Part shown: positions 1 through 5,050 of the stretch, one piece after another
Numbering within the stretch: the first letter of the stretch is position 1
Layout of the letters: the number at the start of each line of letters is the position of its first letter
Assembly: GCA_020721485.1 (NCBI GenBank)
Contig: DYMR01000054.1
Span: forward strand, 1-11,359
DNA: 11,359 nucleotides
Direction of reading: 5' to 3'
Origin: Halothiobacillus neapolitanus
Lineage (GTDB): Bacteria; Pseudomonadota; Gammaproteobacteria; Halothiobacillales; Halothiobacillaceae
Program-made: the position numbers and the translations under genes
The notes under the pieces: generated by a model
Databases searched by the model: none
Told to the model about the DNA's origin: nothing
Seen by the model: only the letters and a program-made list of their open reading frames with translations

Positions 1-17
1 GCAGAGCTGACGGACAT
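1..17 (-). CDS. N-terminal fragment of a leftward gene, possibly glutamine synthetase
   Basis: An ATG at 17-15 on the minus strand is preceded, 5 nt away, by a near-perfect Shine-Dalgarno sequence (GGAGG, 27-23), so a gene clearly starts here. Only MSVSS and a partial codon are visible before the window ends. The product cannot be identified from this. The upstream DNA carries a sigma-54-like promoter element and two NtrC-like sites, an arrangement typical of nitrogen-assimilation genes such as glnA, glnK-amtB or ntrBC. Glutamine synthetase is the best guess because the site arrangement resembles enterobacterial glnA and many proteobacterial GlnA proteins begin MS. The identity is inference; the start codon itself is well supported. 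Confidence 0.6.
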
Positions 18-22
18 GAATT

Positions 23-27
23 CCTCC
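23..27 (-). promoter_or_regulatory. Ribosome-binding site of the leftward gene
   Basis: GGAGG on the minus strand lies 5 nt before the ATG at 17. It is the strongest Shine-Dalgarno match in the window and is the main evidence that a gene begins at the left edge. Confidence 0.8.
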
Positions 28-49
28 AAGGGGCAGTAAAATCAAGCGC

Positions 50-68
50 ACGGGCAAAAAGCGCCCGT
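50..68 (-). other. Hairpin in the leader of the leftward gene
   Basis: ACGGGC at 50-55 pairs with GCCCGT at 63-68 around a 7-nt loop. Read leftward it lies in the predicted 5' leader, about 23 nt before the Shine-Dalgarno sequence. The run of five T on the minus strand is in the loop, not after the stem, so it does not look like an intrinsic terminator. Function unknown. Confidence 0.35.
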
Positions 69-131
69 TCCTGAGCAAGGCAACGCGCATCATCGAACCA
101 AATGCGACGCAGCGCAACCGGTGAAAAACCA

Positions 132-147
132 TGCAGTTTTCATGCCC
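132..147 (-). promoter_or_regulatory. Sigma-54-type -24/-12 promoter candidate
   Basis: On the minus strand this reads GGGCATG, four A, then CTGCA. The core GG-N10-GC required by sigma-54 is intact (GG at 146-145, GC at 134-133). Against the consensus TGGCACG-N4-TTGCW, 9 of 12 fixed positions match. Transcription would start near 121 and run leftward into the gene starting at 17, with a leader of about 100 nt. The two upstream NtrC-like dyads lie at about -153 and -184, a normal distance for an enhancer-bound activator. This is a prediction from pattern and context. Confidence 0.55.
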
Positions 148-265
148 AAAATGGGGCAAACGCTGGCGAACGGAGAAGATGCTGGGCAAGCCCTTGTTTA
201 TTCAGGCATGACATTCTTCCGCGCGCGGCGGATTGCGCGCACCGCGTCGCTGCACGCACCGCAAT

Positions 266-282
266 AGCACAAATTTGGTGCA
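266..282. promoter_or_regulatory. NtrC-like enhancer site 1
   Basis: AGCACAAATTTGGTGCA contains GCAC-N7-GTGC (267-281), the core dyad of NtrC (NRI) binding sites, and closely resembles the sites upstream of enterobacterial glnA. It lies between the stop of the EnvZ-like kinase gene and the sigma-54-like element of the leftward gene, which it probably serves. Confidence 0.6.
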
Positions 283-296
283 TCACGCCGGGCGGC

Positions 297-313
297 GGCG
301 CTATATCGGTGCA
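297..313. promoter_or_regulatory. NtrC-like enhancer site 2, overlapping the kinase stop codon
   Basis: GGCGCTATATCGGTGCA has the form GCGC-N7-GTGC, one base off the NtrC core. It starts 31 bp from site 1, about three helical turns, as in paired cooperative NtrC sites. It covers the TAG stop codon (303-301) and last codons of the EnvZ-like kinase gene, so one stretch of DNA serves as both coding end and enhancer. Confidence 0.5.
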
Positions 314-1686
314 TCACCCGTGGTGCCGGTGGGCAAGACCACGCAAGCGACCAAGCCCGGCGGGCGTTCTTCGGCCACCACATAGGGATGCGCGCTGCCC
401 GGCGTCAACTGTAATTGCCAGCCTTGCGCTTCCGCCAGCACGCGCGCCAAACTCAGGCCCAAGCCGTAGCCGGTCACGCCGGTGCGCGCCGTGTCTTTGC
501 GGGCAAAGGGTTGTTGAAGCTGGACGATTTCTTCGGGGGTCAGCCCCTCGCCTTGGTCTTCGATGCACAAAATATGTGCGCCCGCTGACCATTGGTGCCG
601 CAGAACGAACGGTGGCTGACCATAACGCGCGGCATTGTCGATGAGGTTATCGAGGATACGGCGCAGGCTATCCGCCGCCAGATGAAACGCGCCATCCGCC
701 CCGTTCGGCGGGCGGATGAGTCGCACTTCGATGCCGCGCGCGCGGGTTTGTGCCTGCCATTGACGCAGCCAGACGGACCACTGTCCCGGCTCTTTGCGGC
801 TGTGTTCTGCGCCGCGTGCAATTTGCAGCACTTCGTCGATCAGCCGATGAATTTGGGCGATATCGCCTTGCATTTGTTGCAGTAATTCGGGCTCCAGCGC
901 CGATTCCGCCAGTGCCAAACTCAAATTCAGGCGGGTGAGTGGGGTGCGTACATCGTGCGAAATGCCCGCGAGCAGCACGGTGCGTTGTTCCTGAAGTTGT
1001 CGCACCTGCCCGGTGCGCCGGTTCACTGCTTCGATCAACAGCCGGGTTTCGAGCGGCCCGGTCAGCGGCAACGGTTGTTCGGGCAGGCTGTGCGGCAGTT
1101 TTTCCACCAGTTGGGTGATCGGTCGGGTGAGGTGGCGGGTGATGAGCAGCGCGATCCACAGGGTCAGCACCATGCCGCCGATCAGGATGGCACCGAGCAG
1201 CAAGGGAATTTGGTAGCCGACACGCTGGCGGGTGAATTCAAATTTGAGAATTTGCCCTTCGAAGGGGATTTCCAGCCAATACCCCGCCCCGCCCGTCCGC
1301 TCGCCCATGTAGACGCATTCGCCGGTGTCCGGGTCGAGGGTATCGGGCGGGCACACGGTCATCCGGTGCGCCACGGCATCGTGCAGAAACCGCACATACG
1401 GCAGGCGGGTGCTGTGCAAGCGGCTCAATTGCGGCACGGAGCGCAGGCTCAGGCCGTCTTCGCGCGCCAGTTCGTTGGCGAAGCGGGCGCGTTCGGCCTG
1501 CGGTAAATCGCCCCAGGTTTGGGCGGAAAGCATGATTAACCCCGCCAAATCTTGCGCGGAGCGTTGCGCCATCGGCACGGCCACCAACCATGTCACCGCG
1601 CCTAAGGCGATCAGCAACACCATGCTCACGCTGCCGACCAGGGCGAGCGCGGTGCTGGAAAATAGGCTCCAGCGCGCGGGGTTCAC
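301..1686 (-). CDS. EnvZ-like sensor histidine kinase
   Basis: A membrane sensor kinase of 461 residues, close in size to EnvZ (about 450). Membrane helix 1 spans about 12-37, a periplasmic region about 38-158, and helix 2 about 160-182, followed by a HAMP linker to about 230. The dimerisation/phosphoacceptor helix carries GISHDVRTPL with His244. The ATPase domain has an N box (N346 and N351), a G1 box (DQGEG, 377-381) and a G2 box (GYGLGL, 406-411), so the catalytic set looks intact. The start is GTG at 1686; its first bases overlap the regulator's TGA (GTGA), and GGGAG at 1698-1694 gives a Shine-Dalgarno sequence 7 nt before it. The periplasmic loop holds two cysteines, C112 and C124, which could form a disulfide or bind a metal. 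It presumably phosphorylates the co-transcribed OmpR-like regulator. The signal sensed is unknown. Confidence 0.93.
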   Translation of the reverse strand: MNPARWSLFSSTALALVGSVSMVLLIALGAVTWLVAVPMAQRSAQDLAGLIMLSAQTWGDLPQAERARFANELAREDGLSLRSVPQLSRLHSTRLPYVRFLHDAVAHRMTVCPPDTLDPDTGECVYMGERTGGAGYWLEIPFEGQILKFEFTRQRVGYQIPLLLGAILIGGMVLTLWIALLITRHLTRPITQLVEKLPHSLPEQPLPLTGPLETRLLIEAVNRRTGQVRQLQEQRTVLLAGISHDVRTPLTRLNLSLALAESALEPELLQQMQGDIAQIHRLIDEVLQIARGAEHSRKEPGQWSVWLRQWQAQTRARGIEVRLIRPPNGADGAFHLAADSLRRILDNLIDNAARYGQPPFVLRHQWSAGAHILCIEDQGEGLTPEEIVQLQQPFARKDTARTGVTGYGLGLSLARVLAEAQGWQLQLTPGSAHPYVVAEERPPGLVACVVLPTGTTGDAPI

Positions 1687-2411
1687 GCGGGCGCTCCCGA
1701 CGACCGTCCCTGCGGTGCGAACAAATACCCCTCGCCCCAGATGGTGATGAGGTAGCGCGGTTCCACCGGGTTGGTTTCGATTTTGCGCCGCAGTCGGGTC
1801 ACGCGCACATCAATGCTGCGGTCGAACGCCGCCCGTTCGTAGCCTTTGAGCGCGTCCATGATGGCATCGCGGTGAATCACCCGATTGGGGCGATCCAAAA
1901 AAAACGACAGCAGCTGCCATTCGCCATGCGTGAGCTCCAGCGGCTTTTCGTGCAGAAACGCCTGCCGACGGGTGTCATCCCGCGTGAAATCGCCCACGCG
2001 GTGCAGCATTTCGGCGGTTGGCTCGGCAGCCATGACCTTGCCTTGGCGGCGGCGCAGCACGGCCTTGATGCGCGCGACCAATTCGCGGGGGTTGAAGGGC
2101 TTAGGCAGATAGTCGTCTGCGCCCAACTCCAGCCCGACAATGCGGTCGATCTCCTCCCCGCGCGCAGACAACATAATCAGCGGCGGGCGCGTGGCGGGAT
2201 TCAAGCGCCGCGCGATCGACAAGCCATCTTCCCCCGGCAACATGATGTCGAGCACGATCAAATCAAACGCGGCCGACTGCGCCAAGGCGGCATCGAGCTG
2301 CACGGCATCCGCCGCCACCTGCACCGCAAAACCCTGGCCGCGCAAATACCGCGCCAGCAGGGTTTGAATGCCCGGATCATCATCCACCACCAAAATTCGC
2401 GGTTCGCTCAT
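1683..2411 (-). CDS. ompR: OmpR-like response regulator
   Basis: A DNA-binding response regulator of 242 residues. The receiver domain (about 5-118) has the acidic pair D10/D11, phosphoacceptor D55 in LDIMLPGEDG, and K104 in PKPF. The stretch GADDYLPKPFNPREL is nearly identical to E. coli OmpR. A C-terminal winged helix (about 135-235) includes the recognition helix DRSIDVRVTRLRRK, also very like OmpR. The start was set at ATG 2411, giving MSEPRILVVDD; the reading frame is open further upstream but the extra residues do not resemble the family. GGAA about 7 nt before the ATG is a modest ribosome-binding site. The start lies inside a 29-bp tandem triplication, so translation may be coupled to upstream minicistrons. 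It overlaps the kinase gene by GTGA and diverges from an RND efflux operon that it probably controls. The symbol rests on family resemblance. Confidence 0.93.
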   Translation of the reverse strand: MSEPRILVVDDDPGIQTLLARYLRGQGFAVQVAADAVQLDAALAQSAAFDLIVLDIMLPGEDGLSIARRLNPATRPPLIMLSARGEEIDRIVGLELGADDYLPKPFNPRELVARIKAVLRRRQGKVMAAEPTAEMLHRVGDFTRDDTRRQAFLHEKPLELTHGEWQLLSFFLDRPNRVIHRDAIMDALKGYERAAFDRSIDVRVTRLRRKIETNPVEPRYLITIWGEGYLFAPQGRSSGAPA

Positions 2412-2440
2412 GACTTTTCCAAAATTCGCGGTGCGCTCAT
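2408..2440 (-). other. 10-codon minicistron (MSAPRILEKS) coupled to the regulator
   Basis: Read leftward from ATG 2440, copy 2 of the triplication encodes MSAPRILEKS and ends at TGA 2410-2408. That stop overlaps the regulator's ATG (2411-2409) as ATGA, the classic translational-coupling junction. GGAAGC about 6 nt before the ATG could serve as ribosome-binding site. Its first seven residues nearly copy those of the regulator (MSEPRIL), as expected from a duplication. Whether it is translated is not known. Confidence 0.45.
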
Positions 2441-2469
2441 GACGCTTCCAAAATTCGCGGTGCGCGCAT
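2437..2469 (-). other. Second 10-codon minicistron (MRAPRILEAS)
   Basis: From ATG 2469 on the minus strand, the outermost repeat copy encodes MRAPRILEAS and stops at TGA 2439-2437. This overlaps the ATG of the next minicistron (2440-2438), again as ATGA. Upstream on the minus strand, GGGGTAAG could act as ribosome-binding site. Together the two minicistrons form a relay of overlapping short frames leading into the regulator gene. Expression is unproven. Confidence 0.4.
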
Positions 2470-2540
2470 CGCGACTTACCCCGTTGTCTGCGCGCAGTGT
2501 CGGCGGGCAACGCCGCGCCCGTCAATGGCTTCCGCCCCGG

Positions 2541-2570
2541 AGTAACAACTTGTAACACCGAGGAAACACG
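2541..2570 (+). promoter_or_regulatory. Three 10-bp-phased GTAACA-like half-sites, probable OmpR-type operator
   Basis: Three adjacent 10-bp units read AGTAACAACT, TGTAACACCG and AGGAAACACG. GTAACA occurs at 2542 and 2552, and a degenerate GGAAACA at 2562. Direct half-sites spaced 10 bp are the hallmark of OmpR/PhoB-family regulators, and GTAACA/GAAACA resembles E. coli OmpR half-sites at ompF and ompC. The array ends about 19 bp before the -10 candidate at 2589, where such an activator would replace a -35 element. It lies between the OmpR-like gene and the divergent efflux operon, so it could also mediate autoregulation. Confidence 0.55.
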
Positions 2571-2588
2571 CCGGTTTCAGTTCGCGCG

Positions 2589-2594
2589 TGTAAT
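2589..2594 (+). promoter_or_regulatory. -10 element candidate for the efflux operon
   Basis: TGTAAT matches the sigma-70 -10 consensus at 5 of 6 positions. At 17 bp upstream there is no recognisable -35; the GTAACA array ends there instead, which fits an activator-dependent promoter. Transcription would start near 2601, leaving a leader of about 27 nt. Confidence 0.4.
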
Positions 2595-2627
2595 GCGAGC
2601 ACCTTCTTCCTTTCCCCGAAAATCACC

Positions 2628-3938
2628 ATGCGGATGCTTTTTGTTTTGATCGGCCTGCTGAGCGCCAGCGCCTTTGCCCAGAGCGCGGCGCCGCCCCCTG
2701 CCCACACCGCCAGCGCCGCCCAGAATGGGGACAGCGCCGCCCAGAATAGTGATTGGGCGACGATTCTCGCCGCCGCCGCCGAACGCCAACAGTTGGGGCT
2801 TCGCCCGCAGGCCGATGCCGAGCGCAGCGCTGCCGAACGCCGCCGTGCCGACGGCTGGCTCGCCGGCGCGCCGACGCTGGATGGCCTGTATCGCGACGAT
2901 CGACCGCTGAGCAATCAGGGCGCGGGCGAACGGCAATTCGGCCTGCGCCTGCCCTTGCGCCGCCCCGGCCAAACCGAAGCATGGACGCGGCTGGCCGAAC
3001 AGACTGCGCTGGACGCACGCAGTCGGCAACACGCGGCGGAATTGGCGCTGCTCGGCCAACTGCGCAGCCTGGCCTGGGATGTTCGCCTGGCCGATGCGCG
3101 GGTACAGGCCGCACAAAGCCGGCACCGCCAACTCACCCAGCTCCTCACCGCCATGCGGCGCCAAGTCGCACTGGGCGAAGCCGCCGCCATCGACGCGCAA
3201 CTGCTGGAAGCCCGCGCGCTGGACGCCGAAGCCGCGCTCGCAGCGGAACACGCCAGCGCCAAAGCCGCCCACGCACGCTGGCAAGCGGCGACCGGACAGG
3301 CCGCTTTGCCAGTCGATTTAGGGCAAACCGCCATTCCCGCCGCACTCAGCCAGCTCAACGACGCCAATGCGCTGATTCGCCAACAACCGTTGCTGGCGCA
3401 TCTCGCCGATCAAGCACAACTGGCCGGTGCCGCGCTGAATGCCAGCCGTGCCGAAGGCGCGGGCGCGCCGGAGTTGGGCGTGGCGGTCAAACGCGACCGC
3501 AGCGACCGCCAAACCCCGTGGGACAACAGCCTCCAACTCAGCCTCAGCCTGCCGCTCGGCGGCGAGGTCTATCGCGCGCCGCAACTGGCGGAACTCAACC
3601 AACAAAAAAGCGCGGCGCAAGTCAGCCTCATTCAAGCGACCCAGGCGCTCTGGGGCGACATTCTCGATTTGCGCACCCGCACCGCCGCATGGCCGGCGCG
3701 CCTGCACTTGCTGGACCAACGCGCGGCCCTGTCCGACACCGTGCTCGCCAAACAACAGCAGGCACGCAATCTGGGCGAAATCGACTGGGCCGCCTGGCTC
3801 ATTTATGAACGGGAAGCCGCCGACGCCCGCCTGCAAGCCCAAGAAGCGCATCAGCAAGCCGCGCGCGATGCCAGCCTGTTAAAACAAGCCTATGGTCTGA
3901 TGCCGACCGCCCAACCCGCGCCCGGAGCCCATCCATGA
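2628..3938 (+). CDS. TolC/CzcC-like outer-membrane channel of an RND efflux system
   Basis: A protein of 436 residues, typical for the outer-membrane efflux protein family (CzcC about 420). The N-terminus MRMLFVLIGLLSASAFAQS is a signal peptide with a likely cut after AFA (residue 17). There is no lipobox cysteine, unlike CusC. The rest is rich in Ala, Gln, Leu and Arg and looks like two long coiled-coil repeats (about 46-230 and 235-430), as in the trimeric channel-tunnel fold. It should form the exit duct for the adaptor and pump encoded next. ATG 2628 is the start giving the full signal peptide. No clear Shine-Dalgarno sequence precedes it, which is odd for the first gene of an operon; ATG at 2634 is a possible alternative. 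The stop overlaps the adaptor start as ATGA. Substrate cannot be read from this gene. Confidence 0.9.
   Translation: MRMLFVLIGLLSASAFAQSAAPPPAHTASAAQNGDSAAQNSDWATILAAAAERQQLGLRPQADAERSAAERRRADGWLAGAPTLDGLYRDDRPLSNQGAGERQFGLRLPLRRPGQTEAWTRLAEQTALDARSRQHAAELALLGQLRSLAWDVRLADARVQAAQSRHRQLTQLLTAMRRQVALGEAAAIDAQLLEARALDAEAALAAEHASAKAAHARWQAATGQAALPVDLGQTAIPAALSQLNDANALIRQQPLLAHLADQAQLAGAALNASRAEGAGAPELGVAVKRDRSDRQTPWDNSLQLSLSLPLGGEVYRAPQLAELNQQKSAAQVSLIQATQALWGDILDLRTRTAAWPARLHLLDQRAALSDTVLAKQQQARNLGEIDWAAWLIYEREAADARLQAQEAHQQAARDASLLKQAYGLMPTAQPAPGAHP
2712..2753 (+). repeat. 21-bp tandem duplication inside the channel gene
   Basis: Two adjacent 21-bp copies, 2712-2732 and 2733-2753, share their first 15 bases (AGCGCCGCCCAGAAT) and encode SAAQNGD then SAAQNSD (residues 29-42). 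The unit keeps the frame and lies just after the signal peptide, in what should be a flexible N-terminus. Confidence 0.85.
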
Positions 3939-5050
3939 ATCGCACCGCATCCCACCGTCACGCCGCGCCACTCTTGGCCGCGCTCGCCTTGATGGCGCCG
4001 TTCTCGCCGGCACAGGCGCAATCCGCCGCCGCTGAACCCGTGATCGTGCCGGAATCCCTCCGCGCCAATCTTCCCGTGAAAACCGCGCCGATCTCGTTCG
4101 TTCAGCACATTCCGCAGGCCAGCGGTTTGGCGCTCATTGCCGCCGGCAGCAGCGCCGATAGCCGCATCGTGGTGAGCGCGCCGGTGGATGGCACGGTGGG
4201 GATGACGCTGCCCGCCATCGGACAAGCCCTCAGCGCGGGCACGACCTTGACGACGCTCGATAGCCCGCAACTCGCCGAACTGCACGCCAACGCGCAAATG
4301 GCGGCCGCGCGCGTTCAACAAGCCGAACAGGCCGTGGCGCGCGATCAAAAACTGCTGGCCGAAGGCTTGATCGCCACCAAACGCTGGCAAGCCACCGCGG
4401 CAGAACTGGCCAGCGCCCGTGCAGCCGATCGCGCGGCGCAGGCCAGTCTGGCGCTGGCGCGCGGCACGCAGCCCATCCACGGCACGCAGTTGACGCTCAC
4501 CGCACCCACGGCGGGCGTGCTCACGCGGCGGCTCGTGCAGCCCGGCGCCCGTGTCGCCCAAGGCACCGCGCTGTTTGAACTCAGCACGGCCGGGCAATGG
4601 TGGCTGCTGCCCCTGCCCGTCGATCAAGTACCGGCGGAACGCAGCAGCGTCACCCTGCGCATTCCCGGCTGTGCCGATGCCCCATTGCGCACGGTGGATG
4701 CCACCGTCGATCCCGACAGCCAGTTGCTCACGCTGCGCGCCGAGCCCGCCGCCCCGTGCGATGCGCTGCGACCCGGCCAGCGGGTGAACGCCTCATTGTG
4801 GGTGCCGGTTGCCGCACCCGTCGCCGCCATCCCGGTCAATGCCTTGAGTGCCGGGGTGGGTACCGACGCCGGACAATGGCAAGTATTCGTCGCGCGCGGC
4901 GGGCAGTATTTCGCCCTGCCCGTGACCGAGCGGGCTTCCCGCACGGGCGTCGCCTATGTCACCGGTGCGTTTGAACCCGGCGATGCGCTGGTCATCTCGG
5001 GCGCCAATCGCCTGAAAGCGATTCGTTTGGGCATGGGCGCAGAACAATGA
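3935..5050 (+). CDS. Periplasmic adaptor (membrane fusion protein) of the RND efflux system
   Basis: An adaptor of 371 residues of the HlyD/CzcB-like class that bridges pump and outer-membrane channel. A signal peptide covers about 1-29 (cut likely after AQA). Two lipoyl half-motifs flank an alpha-helical hairpin: SAPVDGTVGM near 81-90 and LTAPTAGVLTRRLVQPGARV near 188-207, with the Ala/Gln-rich hairpin at about 112-176. Beta-barrel and membrane-proximal domains follow to the C-terminus. It has no His-rich or Met-rich metal-binding N-terminus like those of CzcB or CusB. Two cysteines (C246, C275) in the beta-barrel region are unusual for an adaptor and could form a disulfide. GGAG at 3924-3927 is a Shine-Dalgarno sequence 7 nt before the ATG. 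The gene overlaps both neighbours by ATGA, implying coupled synthesis. Confidence 0.92.
   Translation: MNRTASHRHAAPLLAALALMAPFSPAQAQSAAAEPVIVPESLRANLPVKTAPISFVQHIPQASGLALIAAGSSADSRIVVSAPVDGTVGMTLPAIGQALSAGTTLTTLDSPQLAELHANAQMAAARVQQAEQAVARDQKLLAEGLIATKRWQATAAELASARAADRAAQASLALARGTQPIHGTQLTLTAPTAGVLTRRLVQPGARVAQGTALFELSTAGQWWLLPLPVDQVPAERSSVTLRIPGCADAPLRTVDATVDPDSQLLTLRAEPAAPCDALRPGQRVNASLWVPVAAPVAAIPVNALSAGVGTDAGQWQVFVARGGQYFALPVTERASRTGVAYVTGAFEPGDALVISGANRLKAIRLGMGAEQ

Larger units (their letters stand above)
2390..2475. repeat. 29-bp tandem triplication over the regulator start
   Basis: Three head-to-tail copies begin at 2390, 2419 and 2448 with a period of exactly 29 bp. Each starts CCAAAATTCGCGGT on the plus strand. 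Copies 1 and 2 also share the block GCTCATGAC with one nearby substitution; copy 3, the outermost, has diverged more and ends GCATCGCGAC. Copy 1 encodes the start of the OmpR-like protein (MSEPRIL). Since 29 is not a multiple of three, the extra copies sit in other frames. Confidence 0.95.

Noticed and set aside
102..644. 180-codon plus-strand frame near the left edge
   Set aside because: Overlaps the sigma-54/NtrC-type region and the antisense of the kinase C-terminus; composition is Arg/Cys/Pro-rich with no domain.
2390..2475. CRISPR-like array
   Set aside because: The 29-bp units are directly adjacent with no variable spacers, so this is a simple tandem repeat.
1590..2555. 321-codon plus-strand frame opposite the two-component genes
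   Set aside because: Arg/Gln/His-rich composition typical of an antisense shadow in GC-rich DNA; the opposite strand encodes an intact OmpR-like protein with all key residues.
2412..2558. N-terminal extension of the OmpR-like regulator to an ATG at 2558
   Set aside because: The added 49 residues do not resemble the family, run through the tandem repeats and would overlap the GTAACA array.
2753..3808. 351-codon plus-strand frame overlapping the channel gene
   Set aside because: Arg/Pro/Thr-rich, no family features, and out of frame with a channel protein that has a signal peptide and the right neighbours.
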